A stretch of DNA of 64,000 nucleotides from Treponema sp. (GCA_017550685.1 JAFZOJ010000078.1:1-64000); one strand, 5' to 3'; shown: positions 24,517-33,912, counted from the stretch's first letter. The notes: a model not told the origin generated them from the sequence alone. A program made the numbers and translations.

Positions 24517-27471
24517 CTATTCTGTTTCTCCGTTTTCATCCGAAGGCTGTTCCTTCTGTGGATCGGTAATAGTACCATCAGGGTTGTGAATACGACGAGG
24601 TGGTCTTGGAGGAATTACAACTCCTTCTTCCTCTGGTACATCTTCATCAACAAATTCTGTAGTGCTTCTGTCAATTTCGGCACCACGTTTAATATCCTGA
24701 TCAAGGCGCAGGGCAATTACTTTACTTACACCGGACTCTTCCATTGTAATACCAAGCATTGTGCTTGCACCCATTACGGTTTTCTTATTATGAGTAATAA
24801 CAATATACTGACTTACATTTGCAAAGCTTTCGAGTGTTGTTACAAAGCTTGAAACGTTCTTGTCATCAAGGGCCGCATCAATTTCGTCAAGCAGACAGAA
24901 TGGACTTGGGCGTACCTGATAAGTTGCAAAAAGCAGGGCAACCGCAGTCATTGTCTTTTCACCACCGGAAAGGAGGGCAATGTTTTCCAGCTTCTTTCCA
25001 GGAGGCTGTGCATAAATATCAATACCGGAAGCAAGAATGTTTGCTGGGTCTGCAAGCTTAAGCTCTGCGCGTCCACCATTAAACAGGCGGCGGAACATGT
25101 TATGGAAATTCTTTTTAATCTGGTTGTATGTTTCAATAAACATCTCTGCAGATTTAGAACGGATTTCTTCACTTACACGAACAAGGTTTTCAAGCGAGCG
25201 CTGAGTATCTTCGTAGTTTGTCTTCTGGCGTTCGTAGCGTTCCTTAACTTCATTAAACTCTTCCGGAGCCATAAGGTTTACAGAACCAAGTGAATTAAAG
25301 TTTTCACGGGCACGTGCCAGCTTGTCGCGGATATCGCTTGCAGGTGTTGTGATTTTATACATGCGCTCTTCAAATTCCATAAGGTCGCGCGAGTATTTAT
25401 CCTGGAAGTTCTGTTTTACGTTCTTAATATCGTTGTCAGAAGAGTTGAGGGAAAGACTAAGGCTTTCAACCTTTTCCTGGTACTTGTTCTGTTCTTCTCG
25501 TTTTTTGTTAAGGGTATCACTCTTGCCCGAAACGCTCTTGTTGCAGATTTCAATTTCCTTGTCCAGCTCGTTCATTTCGTCGGCAAGCTTTTTACCGCGC
25601 TGTTCAATTTCTGCAAGCTCTTCTTCAAGACCAAGCACCTGTTCTTTAATTTCGTAAGCACGCTTGTTTTCTGTATAAAGCTCGTCATTGGTTTCGTTGA
25701 GTGTATTCTTTTCTGTTGTGAGCGAACGGTTGAGCATTCCGGTCTGATTCTGACAGGCTGTAATCTGCTCTTCCATCTGAATCTCATTTATGCGCAGCTT
25801 GTTCAGTGTTTCGTTGTATTCATTAATCTTGCGGCTAAGGTCTGCGTTTTCTGCATGAAGTCCTTCTATCTGACCATTGAGCTCTGCAATGCGGGCAATG
25901 TTCTGTTCAATTTTTTCATCAATGCCGCGCTTCTTTGTCATAATACCCTGAGGCGACAAGAACTCTGTGATGAATGCAGGAGATGCGTTAAGATATTTTG
26001 TGAGTGCATCCTGTACTGTTGTAAGCTGTCCCTGAGCTTCGCCAAAAGAGTCTGCGGCTTCTTTTACAGTTGCAAGGCTTTCTTCTGCAGTATGCTTCTG
26101 GTTTGCAAAATCATTAAAAATGTTCTTGCGTCCGTCAAGATAGATTCTGAGCTTGCCCATTGCGGTATCCAGCTCTTCCTTGGCAAGACGCATTGCACTG
26201 TCGCTAAAGCCTGCATCCTTAAGCTTTTTATCAAGCTCCGAAACAATGTCTTCGGTAATTGAGGCAAGTTCCTTCTGAAGCTCTGCACGCTTGTTGTCCA
26301 GTTCTTCTATCTGGTCCTTGAGCTGACCGGCACGTTTATCATTTTCTGTAATCTGAGAGCCTGAGGTTTCGATGTTCTTTTTGAATGAAACGATGTTATC
26401 TTTAATTCCCTGAAGCTGCTTGTTCTTTTCATGAAGCACAGCATTCTGTTCGTCTATTTCTTCCTGTAAAGAATCTATGCGTTCCTGAATTGCGTTTATC
26501 TTTACTTCAAGGCTGCTTATTTTTTCTTTGATTTCTCCGGCACGGGTGTTAGCCTGTTTGATAAGCTCCTGCTTACCGTTTTTTTCCTGACCAATACCAA
26601 TCAAAAGACCCTGCTTTGCGTAAAGGTTATTCTGAAGCTCCTTTACCTTGTCCATGTTTTCGCTGATGGTATTGTTTATTTCTTCAATTTCCTGACGAAC
26701 CTTGTCGCGCTTAGCCTGCATGTTTTTAAGCTCTTCTTCGTGGCGCGCTTTTTCCTGTACAAAGTTTTTAAGACGGAGGAGGGTCAGGTCAAGTTCGTTT
26801 TCGTAAATCTCTTCCTTGAACTTGCGGTATTTGATTGTTTTTTCAGACTGAACTTTAAGGGAATCATACTGACGTTTAATTTCGTTGAGCGAGATTTCAA
26901 TCTGCTGCATGTTGATTCTGGTTTTTTCAAGCTCACGTTCTGCTTCGGCACATTCTGCCTTACTGCGGCTTATACCTGCAGCCTCTTCAAAAAGATAGCG
27001 GCGGTCCTCCGGCTTGCTCGAAAGTACCTGGTCAATTTTTCCCTGTTCCATTACAGAGTAGGCTGCCTTACCGACACCTGTGTCCATAAAAAGACGGCGG
27101 ATTTCTGTAGGTCCAGCCTGACGCTGATTTATAAAATATTCCTGATCTCCGGAACGATAGAGACGACGTGTAATTGCAATTTCTGAATCGTCAACAGGAA
27201 GAAGTCCTTTTTCGTTGGAAAGAGTAAGAGTAACTTCTGCGGTATTGAGTGCAGGACGTTTTTCGGTTCCGTTAAAAATAACGTCTTCCATTTTTTCTGC
27301 ACGAAGATTTTTTGAGCGGTTTTCGGCCAGTACCCACTTGATTGCATCAACGACATTACTTTTTCCACAGCCGTTAGGTCCCAGCAACGCTGTAATACCT
27401 TCTGCAAAATCTATATGAGTTCTGTCCGCAAAAGACTTAAAACCATAAATATCCAGACTTTTTAAGAACAC
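24517..27471 (-). CDS. smc: Chromosome segregation ATPase SMC, short-hinge form
   Basis: Condensin ATPase that organises the chromosome. The 984 residues have Walker A GPNGCGKSN (31-39), the SMC N-terminal continuation DAIKWVLAENRSKNLRAEKM, long coiled coils, and a C-terminal head with signature LLSGGEKTMTAVALL and Walker B PFCLLDEIDAALDD. It is about 200 residues shorter than the usual 1,150-1,190. In the middle, where a hinge of about 150 residues with conserved glycines is expected, I see only a short segment (LTKYLNASPAFITEFLSPQG). It begins with GTG and has no clear ribosome site. First gene of the minus-strand series through serS. Confidence 0.92.
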   Translation of the reverse strand: MFLKSLDIYGFKSFADRTHIDFAEGITALLGPNGCGKSNVVDAIKWVLAENRSKNLRAEKMEDVIFNGTEKRPALNTAEVTLTLSNEKGLLPVDDSEIAITRRLYRSGDQEYFINQRQAGPTEIRRLFMDTGVGKAAYSVMEQGKIDQVLSSKPEDRRYLFEEAAGISRSKAECAEAERELEKTRINMQQIEISLNEIKRQYDSLKVQSEKTIKYRKFKEEIYENELDLTLLRLKNFVQEKARHEEELKNMQAKRDKVRQEIEEINNTISENMDKVKELQNNLYAKQGLLIGIGQEKNGKQELIKQANTRAGEIKEKISSLEVKINAIQERIDSLQEEIDEQNAVLHEKNKQLQGIKDNIVSFKKNIETSGSQITENDKRAGQLKDQIEELDNKRAELQKELASITEDIVSELDKKLKDAGFSDSAMRLAKEELDTAMGKLRIYLDGRKNIFNDFANQKHTAEESLATVKEAADSFGEAQGQLTTVQDALTKYLNASPAFITEFLSPQGIMTKKRGIDEKIEQNIARIAELNGQIEGLHAENADLSRKINEYNETLNKLRINEIQMEEQITACQNQTGMLNRSLTTEKNTLNETNDELYTENKRAYEIKEQVLGLEEELAEIEQRGKKLADEMNELDKEIEICNKSVSGKSDTLNKKREEQNKYQEKVESLSLSLNSSDNDIKNVKQNFQDKYSRDLMEFEERMYKITTPASDIRDKLARARENFNSLGSVNLMAPEEFNEVKERYERQKTNYEDTQRSLENLVRVSEEIRSKSAEMFIETYNQIKKNFHNMFRRLFNGGRAELKLADPANILASGIDIYAQPPGKKLENIALLSGGEKTMTAVALLFATYQVRPSPFCLLDEIDAALDDKNVSSFVTTLESFANVSQYIVITHNKKTVMGASTMLGITMEESGVSKVIALRLDQDIKRGAEIDRSTTEFVDEDVPEEEGVVIPPRPPRRIHNPDGTITDPQKEQPSDENGETE

Positions 27472-27544
27472 TTGTTATTTCCGCCCATCAAAAAAATGAT
27501 TATTTTATCCTTATTATTATAATGATTTTTGAGGGGAAATTCAA

Positions 27545-28672
27545 TTACAACATTGGTTCCGTAACTTTGCCATTACGGATCTGTTTAGGGTAAACTGTAA
27601 GTCCAAACTTCTTTTCCAGTGCTGCATAACGGCGCATTTCAACTTCGTCACCTATTACTACGTTTATACCGCGCTTGCCGGCACGGGCAGTACGGCCTGA
27701 ACGATGAATAAAAAAGTCGTCATCTTCGGGAACGTCCATCTGGATTATATGTGTAATATCGGGAATATCAAGGCCTCGGGCACCAAGGTCGCTTGTTATA
27801 AGGACCTTGCATTTTCCGCTTCGGAATTTATCTATGGCAGCTTTGCGCATCTGTTTGTCGGCTTTTGCGTACAGTGCAAGGCAGTCTACATGCTTGTAGG
27901 TAAGTTTTTTGTAGATATTTTCAACCTGGTCAGATCGTGAAGTAAAAACCAGAGCTTTTCCGGGATTTTCTGCGGCAAGGAATTTACGTAAAAAGTCAAT
28001 TTTTTCCTGATTTTCTGCATAAATTGCCCAGTGAGTTATGTTTTTACTAAGGATAAACTCCTGCGGCATCTTAATATTTTCTGAATCTGCAAAAAAGATT
28101 CGCGCACCTTTGTTTACGGTTGCAGAACAGCCTATAACCTGACAGTCTTTGGCAACACAGTTACGTAGATTGTCTGTATCTTCAAAGCTTTCTTTCTTAA
28201 GCAGGCGGTCGCATTCATCCAGGACCAGAGCATACAGGTCATTTACCTTAAGCTTTTTAAGTCTTATAAGCTCTACAAGGCGTGCAGCAGTTCCAATAAC
28301 AATCTGTGGTTTTTCTTTAAGTGTTTCAAGCTGACGTTTTATAGGAGCGCCGCCAATAAGCAGTGCAGTTTTACGACCGGTGATCTTTTTTGCAGCCCCA
28401 TTAATCTGACTTGCAAGTTCAAAGGTTGGTGCACAGATAAGAATGCGCAGGGTAGTGGTGTCGCTGTCTTTTTCCAGCCTGTCTACCAGCGGAAGCAGGT
28501 ATGCATAGGTTTTTCCGGTTCCTGTTTCAGATTCAAAAACAAGGCTTTTACCCTGGGCAATAAGCGGAATGATTTTGTCCTGTACCTTTGTAGGCTCCAG
28601 GATCTGTATTTCATTGAGCTTTTGAACTATCTGCGGCGAGAGTGTATTGAATGCGTTTGTAGCTGTACTCAT
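27545..28672 (-). CDS. DEAD-box-type RNA helicase (DECD)
   Basis: ATP-dependent RNA helicase, 375 residues. It shows the Q-motif area (LEPTKVQDKIIPLIAQG), motif I SETGTGKT (48-55), APTFELASQ, GTAARLVELI, motif II DECD in place of DEAD, SAT, and C-terminal motifs LVFTSR, ITSDLGARGLDIPDITHIIQ and HRSGRTARAGKRG. It lacks a C-terminal extension, so it is a minimal helicase core. The ATG at 28672 is two bases past the stop of the glycosyltransferase gene; a TTG at 28693 is an alternative start. Last gene of the clpP-clpX series. DECD is found in some families but is less common in bacteria. Confidence 0.88.
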   Translation of the reverse strand: MSTATNAFNTLSPQIVQKLNEIQILEPTKVQDKIIPLIAQGKSLVFESETGTGKTYAYLLPLVDRLEKDSDTTTLRILICAPTFELASQINGAAKKITGRKTALLIGGAPIKRQLETLKEKPQIVIGTAARLVELIRLKKLKVNDLYALVLDECDRLLKKESFEDTDNLRNCVAKDCQVIGCSATVNKGARIFFADSENIKMPQEFILSKNITHWAIYAENQEKIDFLRKFLAAENPGKALVFTSRSDQVENIYKKLTYKHVDCLALYAKADKQMRKAAIDKFRSGKCKVLITSDLGARGLDIPDITHIIQMDVPEDDDFFIHRSGRTARAGKRGINVVIGDEVEMRRYAALEKKFGLTVYPKQIRNGKVTEPML

Positions 28673-28674
28673 AA

Positions 28675-29772
28675 TTATTCTGCCAGTGTGCAAACTGCCT
28701 TGAGCGTTTCGCGGGTTGTGGTTTCCCAGTTGATGCGGCGTGCAACTTCATGTCCTTTCTGAACCATTTCTTTTGCAAGCTGCTTGTCTTCTACAATTTT
28801 CTGAAGGTCTACGGCCATTTCTTCTATATTGTCTGAATCAAAATAAAGCGGTGCGTCTTCTGCCATTTCCATGAGCGCGCCTTTGTTAGAACACAAAACC
28901 GGAACTCCGCAGGCCATGGCTTCTGTTACAGGAAGTCCGGCTCCTTCGTTTACGGCAGGAAAAACACAGGCTGTAGAACCGCAGTATAATTTCTGCAGAC
29001 TTTCCTGTGGAAAATGTCCTGTGATGAAAATCTCGCTGGCATATTCAGAATTGTATGCAACCTCATGAATAACCGGCGCAAAAGGTCCGTCGCTTCCAAC
29101 AAGCACAAGCCGGTGAGGTGCATTAGTTCTCTTTTTGAATATTTCAAAAGCCTTGATAAGTTCAATATGTTTTTTGTCCGGGCCGCTAAGTCGTGAGCTG
29201 TAAATAAAATAAGGACGCTTAATTGCAAACGGTTTGATGTCTACAAATTCGCTGTCTGTATCTGCCAGAGGATAGAAAACCTTGTGGTCAATTCCGTTTT
29301 GAACAACAACAATTTTTGCCGGGTTAAAGCTGTTTTGAATAAGATCATCCTTAATGTAAGAAGAAGCCGCAATAATAAGACTTGAACGGTTGAGCGCTTT
29401 TTTAATTGCCTTATGCTCCCTCTTGTCTCCAAGCGAAGAATAAACACCGTTCAAAATTATTACAGATTTAGTTTTGATTTTACCGGGCAGAACAATATGT
29501 GCGGCAGGAAAAATTACAGCGTCATATTTATTCTTACGGCAAAATGCCTTGAGCTTGTGTCTGTGCCAGCGGCGTATTGTATTAAGGTTTTCGTCAATGT
29601 TTACGGAAACAAAAGGAATTTCTTTATTTGCAGTATAGGTATATCTGTCTATCTCCAGGCCGAAAAGTTCGTATTCGCCGTCGTCGGGAAGGTTCTTTAT
29701 GCAGTTTAAAAGATAAGCCCCGGCTCCGGACTGTCCGTGTGCACAGCCAAAGGCATCTATACCAATCTTCAT
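28675..29772 (-). CDS. Glycosyltransferase family 4/1-type
   Basis: A GT-B-fold transferase, 365 residues, beginning MKIGIDAFGCAHGQSGAGAY and showing KIVVVQNGIDHKVFYPL, PYFIYSSRL, LVLVGSDGPF and the acceptor-end motif ACVFPAVNEGAGLPVTEAMACGVPVL with the E-x7-E pattern. It transfers a sugar from a nucleotide donor; the acceptor (polysaccharide or glycolipid) cannot be told. It sits between clpX (7 bp before it) and the helicase, without other carbohydrate genes, so its operon position does not reveal a pathway. Confidence 0.85.
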   Translation of the reverse strand: MKIGIDAFGCAHGQSGAGAYLLNCIKNLPDDGEYELFGLEIDRYTYTANKEIPFVSVNIDENLNTIRRWHRHKLKAFCRKNKYDAVIFPAAHIVLPGKIKTKSVIILNGVYSSLGDKREHKAIKKALNRSSLIIAASSYIKDDLIQNSFNPAKIVVVQNGIDHKVFYPLADTDSEFVDIKPFAIKRPYFIYSSRLSGPDKKHIELIKAFEIFKKRTNAPHRLVLVGSDGPFAPVIHEVAYNSEYASEIFITGHFPQESLQKLYCGSTACVFPAVNEGAGLPVTEAMACGVPVLCSNKGALMEMAEDAPLYFDSDNIEEMAVDLQKIVEDKQLAKEMVQKGHEVARRINWETTTRETLKAVCTLAE

Positions 29773-29779
29773 ACCTTAT

Positions 29780-31069
29780 CTAAGCTGTCTCCGTAGCATC
29801 TGGAAGCGCCTTGATAAGAGAATGAATATCAAGCTTCTTGTCGTGTCTTACAATATCCTTTGTAATAACCAGCTCTTTCTTTCCGTGAATGTCAGGAATT
29901 TCAAACATAATATCCATGAGCATTTTTTCAACGATTGTTCTAAGTCCTCGTGCTCCAGTTTTCTGTCTGATAGCTTCGCTTGCAATTTCTTCGATTGCTT
30001 CCTTTTCAAACTTAAGGTCTGCATTGTCAATTGCAAAGCTTGCCTGGAACTGCTTGGTAATAGCATTCTTAGGTTCAGTAAGGATTGAAACAAGATCATC
30101 CTTAGTAAGCTCTTTAAGCGCAACAGTAATAGGCATACGACCAATAAGCTCCGGAATAAGACCAAACTTTACAAGGTCGTCAGGAGTACACTGGTTCAAA
30201 AGATTCATTTTTTCTTCTTCGTTCATCTGACCAATGTTTGAACCAAAGCCCATTGAGTGTGCTGCAATACGCTGTTCAATAATTTTGTCCAGTCCTACAA
30301 AAGCACCGCCAAGAATGAACAGAATGTTAGTTGTGTCTATCTGAAGCATTTCCTGGTTAGGATGTTTTCTTCCGCCCTGAGGAGGAACGCTTGCTATAGT
30401 ACCTTCAATAATTTTAAGGAGTGCCTGCTGAACACCTTCGCCGCTTACATCGCGTGTAATGGAAGTGTTTTCGCTCTTACGTCCAATCTTATCAATTTCA
30501 TCAATAAAGATAATTCCGCGCTGAGCTGCTTCTATGTTTCCGTCTGCTGCATTGATGAGCTTGAGTAAAACATTTTCTACATCTTCACCAACATAGCCGG
30601 CTTCGGTAAGGGTAGTGGCATCTGCAATTGCAAAAGGAACCTTAAGCTTTTGAGCCAGAGTTTTTGCAAGAAGAGTTTTTCCGCTACCTGTAGGACCAAT
30701 AAGAAGTACGTTAGATTTTTCAATAGTTACGTTGTCACCGGTTTCGGTAACCTTGTCCAGACTGCCGTTGGTAGCCATGCGCTTGTAGTGGTTGTAAACA
30801 GCAACAGACAAAACCTTTTTAGCTTCGTCCTGTCCAACAACATACTGATCCAGATAATCTTTAAATTCCTTTGGAGTAGGAACCTCGTTCATTTCAATTG
30901 GAGTAAGCTCTGCAGCCTGAAGATCCAGCTTGTCCTGGCAGGCAGAAATACATCTGTCGCAGATAAAAGCACCTGTCGGGCTTGCAATGAGTTTTCTATC
31001 TCTATCTGCCGGCTTACCACAGAAAAAGCAGTAGCAGTTAGAAGCATTAAACATACCTGGTCTTTTCAT
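29780..31069 (-). CDS. clpX: ATP-dependent Clp protease ATP-binding subunit ClpX
   Basis: AAA+ unfoldase that feeds substrates to ClpP. The 429 residues have the N-terminal zinc-binding domain with cysteines 14, 17, 37 and 40, then [17 protein letters not shown], Walker A GPTGSGKT (about 124-131), [10 protein letters not shown], Walker [11 protein letters not shown], the [19 protein letters not shown] segment and GGAFVGLD. The IGF-type loop for ClpP docking (SMGFGSN, around 270) is present. It lies 33 bp after clpP. Confidence 0.97.
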   Translation of the reverse strand: MKRPGMFNASNCYCFFCGKPADRDRKLIASPTGAFICDRCISACQDKLDLQAAELTPIEMNEVPTPKEFKDYLDQYVVGQDEAKKVLSVAVYNHYKRMATNGSLDKVTETGDNVTIEKSNVLLIGPTGSGKTLLAKTLAQKLKVPFAIADATTLTEAGYVGEDVENVLLKLINAADGNIEAAQRGIIFIDEIDKIGRKSENTSITRDVSGEGVQQALLKIIEGTIASVPPQGGRKHPNQEMLQIDTTNILFILGGAFVGLDKIIEQRIAAHSMGFGSNIGQMNEEEKMNLLNQCTPDDLVKFGLIPELIGRMPITVALKELTKDDLVSILTEPKNAITKQFQASFAIDNADLKFEKEAIEEIASEAIRQKTGARGLRTIVEKMLMDIMFEIPDIHGKKELVITKDIVRHDKKLDIHSLIKALPDATETA

Positions 31070-31102
31070 TTTACAACCTTCTATATATTAAGAATCAAAA
31101 GT

Positions 31103-31705
31103 CTATTTTTTGCGTGACGGCATTACATGGTCAACAATACCGTAATCCAGAGCATCCTGTGCAGACATATAAAAATCACGTTCAATATCTGTAGAAATCT
31201 GTTCAACAGTTTTACCTGTGTCGCTTGCAAGATATTCAATGGAAAGCTTTTTAAGGCGGATAATTTCTTTTGCAAGAATAGAAATATCACTTTCCTGACC
31301 TTCAACACCACCGCGAGGCTGATGAATCATAACACGGCTTGAAGGGAGTGCATAACGCTTGCCCTTAGTACCACCAGCAAGGATAATAGCGGCCATACTT
31401 GCAGCCTGACCCATACAGATAGTCTGAATATCGCACTTTACATATTTCATTGTATCGTAGATGGCAAGTCCTGCAGTAACAACACCGCCAGGAGAGTTGA
31501 TGTAAATGCTTATATCCTTGTCCGGATTTTCCGATTCCAGAAACAGAATCTGAGCTACAACAAGGTCAGCATTGTATTCGTTAATTTCCCCATCCAAAAA
31601 GATAATGCGGTCCTTCAAAAGACGAGAAAAAAGGTCATAACCTCTTTCGCCATTACCGGTTCGTTCCCATACACTTGGGATATTATTGTTCATCATTTCG
31701 TTCAT
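31103..31705 (-). CDS. clpP: ATP-dependent Clp protease proteolytic subunit ClpP
   Basis: Serine peptidase of the ClpXP complex, 200 residues from ATG 31705. The catalytic serine lies in GQAASMAA and the histidine in MIHQPRGG; the aspartate is in the expected later segment ([18 protein letters not shown]). AAGGAAT lies 9 bp before the ATG. A longer frame to 31822 would only add residues encoded by the intergenic terminator and repeat. The terminator at 31784-31811 separates it from tig, so clpP-clpX probably has its own promoter in 31706-31780. Confidence 0.96.
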   Translation of the reverse strand: MNEMMNNNIPSVWERTGNGERGYDLFSRLLKDRIIFLDGEINEYNADLVVAQILFLESENPDKDISIYINSPGGVVTAGLAIYDTMKYVKCDIQTICMGQAASMAAIILAGGTKGKRYALPSSRVMIHQPRGGVEGQESDISILAKEIIRLKKLSIEYLASDTGKTVEQISTDIERDFYMSAQDALDYGIVDHVMPSRKK

Positions 31706-31783
31706 ATATAAAAATTCCTTATCCTTATATATATAATATAATGAATTTTGCGATAAAAGAATAGAAAAATATAAGAAAAATAA

Positions 31784-31811
31784 TAAAAAAAGAGGGGAAA
31801 GCCTTCCCCTC
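31784..31811 (-). terminator. Rho-independent terminator of tig
   Basis: Minus strand: perfect 8-bp stem GAGGGGAA (31811-31804), loop GGCT, TTCCCCTC (31799-31792), then TTTTTTT (31791-31785). Confidence 0.9.
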
Positions 31812-31820
31812 GCTTCAACC

Positions 31821-31955
31821 ACCTGCGGTGTTTTTCGCTACCCCTTCGCCTAGGGGGCTTTGCCCCCTAAAACCCCCGCAGGTAAGTAGACCTAAAAAAC
31901 GCAGTGCGTTTTTTTTAACGGTCTGCTATAGAACACCGGCCGCCAGCGGCCTTAC
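31821..31955. repeat. Composite structured intergenic repeat, family A copy 2 plus GC-rich stem
   Basis: Two parts. 31821-31883: ACCTGCGG with CCGCAGGT enclosing the hairpin TAGGGGGC-TTT-GCCCCCTA. 31886-31955: family A, with GTAGACC and GGTCTGC enclosing AAAAAACGC-AGT-GCGTTTTTT, then GGCCG-CCAG-CGGCC and TTAC. The last bases overlap the tig stop codon (31952-31954). The whole forms the 3' untranslated region of tig. Confidence 0.75.
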
Positions 31956-33304
31956 ACATTTTCAAAAAGCTCTTTAAATGTCTTTTTTTCGCCTTTGGAA
32001 ATCTTTATTTCTGCATAAATCTGTTCGAACAATTTATTTTCTTTTGTATCGTCAACAAGATATTCCTTTGCGCGTGCATCACTGTAGTGTTTCTTTACTT
32101 CTTCTACAGACATTCCGCCCTGTTCTGCAATAACTGCATACTGAGCTTCAACTTCTTCTGGAGTTACGCTGATATTGCGGTCGCGGATAAGGCTGTCTAC
32201 GATAATGCGGGACTTGAGCATCTTTTCGCTGTCGCCGGTCCAATCCTTAAGCATAGTTTCCTTTGACTGACCGCTTGCAGTAACCATCTTTTCAAGCTGT
32301 TCAGGACTTGTCTGGAACTGCTGAGCCATCATATCCCAGCGGCCCTTAAGTTCTGCGTCGAGCATAGAAGCCGGAATATCAAACTTATATTTATCTACAA
32401 GCTGGCTGAGAATGTCATTGTTCTTAAGCTCCTTAAGACGTCTTGTTACAGCTGTTTCCATGTTGCGTTTGATGTCTGCCTTAAGATCGTCCAGAGTCTT
32501 GAACTTTTCGTTAATGTCCTGTGCAAAGTCATCATCAAGAGCAGGGAGGTCACGAACCTTTACAGCCTTAATTGTTACGCTGATTTTCTTAGTCTGTCCT
32601 GCAAGGTCTGCATCAGGATCATCCTTCTTGTATTTCTTTGTAATTTCTTTTGTTTCACCTTTTTTCATACCGATGATGTCATCATCAATCTTAAAGAGGT
32701 TTTCGCCGGTTCCTACAGTAAATACAAAGTCTTCGCGGTCTGTGCCTTCAATTTTCTTTCCGTCGTCACCAACTTCAAAGTAGTTGATTGTTACGATATC
32801 ATCCTTGGCAACAGTTTCGTCCTTCTTTTCTACAACAAGGGCATTGCGCTCCTGCATAGCCTTAAGTTCTTCCTTGATATCTGCGTCAGAAATTGTAACC
32901 TGTGGTTCCTTATAAGAAATTCCTGAAAAATCCTTTACGCTAACCTTAGGGAATACGTCATAAGTTACTGAATAAACAAGGTCCTTGGAAATATCAAAAT
33001 CTGGCATCTGGTCCATAACAGGCTGTGCATATGGAAGAGGGCGGTTTTCTTTTTCTTCATCAAAAACCTGACCGAGTGACTGGTCAATAAGCTCGCTCAT
33101 TGTATCTGCACGGAGAGCTTCGCCGTATTTGCGTTCCAGAACAGAAGCAGGAACGTGGCCCTTTCTAAAGCCAGGAATCTGTGCGCTCTTAGTATATTTT
33201 GCTAAAGTTGATTTGTAGGTTTCTTCTACATCCTTTTTTCCGATTGTTACAGTAAGCTTTACTGCCGATTTTTCCAGTGTTGTGAATTCCTTTGTAAGTT
33301 TCAC
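31952..33304 (-). CDS. tig: Trigger factor
   Basis: Ribosome-associated chaperone and peptidyl-prolyl isomerase. From GTG 33304 the protein has 450 residues: the N-terminal ribosome-binding domain with IPGFRKGHVPASVLERKYGE (the family 'GFRKGK.P' signature), an FKBP-like middle domain (VAKDDIVTINYFEVGDDG, FTVGTGENLF) and a helical C-terminal domain. AAGGGGAAT lies 6 bp before the GTG. The frame extends upstream into the tRNA-Gly gene, which is not coding. Order tig-clpP-clpX is the common bacterial one. Its stop codon is within a structured repeat. Confidence 0.94.
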   Translation of the reverse strand: MKLTKEFTTLEKSAVKLTVTIGKKDVEETYKSTLAKYTKSAQIPGFRKGHVPASVLERKYGEALRADTMSELIDQSLGQVFDEEKENRPLPYAQPVMDQMPDFDISKDLVYSVTYDVFPKVSVKDFSGISYKEPQVTISDADIKEELKAMQERNALVVEKKDETVAKDDIVTINYFEVGDDGKKIEGTDREDFVFTVGTGENLFKIDDDIIGMKKGETKEITKKYKKDDPDADLAGQTKKISVTIKAVKVRDLPALDDDFAQDINEKFKTLDDLKADIKRNMETAVTRRLKELKNNDILSQLVDKYKFDIPASMLDAELKGRWDMMAQQFQTSPEQLEKMVTASGQSKETMLKDWTGDSEKMLKSRIIVDSLIRDRNISVTPEEVEAQYAVIAEQGGMSVEEVKKHYSDARAKEYLVDDTKENKLFEQIYAEIKISKGEKKTFKELFENV

Positions 33305-33328
33305 GATATTCCCCTTAAAAAAAAGATT

Positions 33329-33364
33329 AAAAAAAAAGCGGTTCAGATTATTCTGAATCGCTTT
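33329..33364 (-). terminator. Rho-independent terminator of the tRNA-Lys-Leu-Gly-Gly cluster
   Basis: Minus strand: AAGCGATTCAGA, loop ATAA, TCTGAACCGCTT (one mismatch/G-T region), followed by TTTTTTT. It lies just upstream of the tig ribosome site. Confidence 0.85.
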
Positions 33365-33376
33365 CTTATATTTTAG

Positions 33377-33448
33377 AGCGGGAAACGGGAGTTGGACCCG
33401 CGACATCCACCTTGGCAAGGTGGCGCTCTACCACTGAGCTATTCCCGC
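33377..33448 (-). tRNA. tRNA-Gly (GCC), copy 2
   Basis: Acceptor GCGGGAA pairs with TTCCCGC (33378-33384 and 33442-33448), anticodon loop TTGCCAA gives GCC, T-loop GGTCCAACTCC. Identical in mature sequence to the copy at 33485-33556, which is a tandem duplicate at 108-bp spacing. Confidence 0.95.
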
Positions 33449-33484
33449 AAATAATTTGCGTTTTCAGGCCTCTTTCTATAATAG

Positions 33485-33556
33485 AGCGGGAAACGGGAGT
33501 TGGACCCGCGACATCCACCTTGGCAAGGTGGCGCTCTACCACTGAGCTATTCCCGC
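33485..33556 (-). tRNA. tRNA-Gly (GCC), copy 1
   Basis: Identical to the tRNA at 33377-33448. It comes first in transcription order, between tRNA-Leu and the second copy. Confidence 0.95.
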
Positions 33557-33580
33557 ATAGGTTTTCTTTTGACTGACTTG

Positions 33581-33660
33581 TGCGAGAGGAGGGACTTGAA
33601 CCCTCACGCCGAAGCACTAGATCCTAAGTCTAGCGTGTATGCCAATTTCACCACTCTCGC
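33581..33660 (-). tRNA. tRNA-Leu (UAG)
   Basis: A class II tRNA with a long variable arm (TGCTTCGGCG). Acceptor GCGAGAG pairs with CTCTCGC (33582-33588 and 33654-33660), discriminator A, anticodon UAG in ACTTAGGAT. Confidence 0.94.
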
Positions 33661-33675
33661 TAAACTTAAAGGCTT

Positions 33676-33748
33676 TGAGCCATGCAGGGATCGAACCTGC
33701 GACCCACAGATTAAGAGTCTGTTGCTCTACCAGCTGAGCTAATGGCCC
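33676..33748 (-). tRNA. tRNA-Lys (CUU)
   Basis: Acceptor GGGCCAT pairs with ATGGCTC (one G-T), discriminator A. The anticodon loop CTCTTAA gives CUU; the T-loop is GTTCGATCC. First tRNA behind the promoter at 33775-33803. Confidence 0.95.
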
Positions 33749-33774
33749 GTAAACATATAATGTCGATGTCAAGT

Positions 33775-33803
33775 AATATATCAGAATCAGAAAAAAGTGT
33801 CAA
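33775..33803 (-). promoter_or_regulatory. Sigma-70 promoter of the tRNA-Lys-Leu-Gly-Gly cluster
   Basis: Minus strand: perfect TTGACA (33803-33798), 17-bp spacer, TATATT (33780-33775). A second TTGACA lies at 33772-33767. Confidence 0.8.
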
Positions 33804-33838
33804 TATACTCTTGTGAAACAACGTCTATATGTAAGAAA

Positions 33839-33912
33839 TGCGACTGACACGATTCGAACGTGCTACCTACGGATTCGAAGTCCGTTGCTCTATCCAGATG
33901 AGCTACAATCGC
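33839..33912 (-). tRNA. tRNA-Arg (UCG)
   Basis: Acceptor GCGATTG pairs with CAGTCGC (one G-T), discriminator A. The anticodon loop CTTCGAA gives UCG. It lies directly after the terminator of tRNA-His, with no separate promoter seen, so it may depend on read-through. Confidence 0.93.

Noticed and set aside
31706-31822. N-terminal extension of ClpP
   Set aside because: It would translate the tig terminator and AT-rich leader; the ATG at 31705 has a ribosome site and gives the normal ClpP length.
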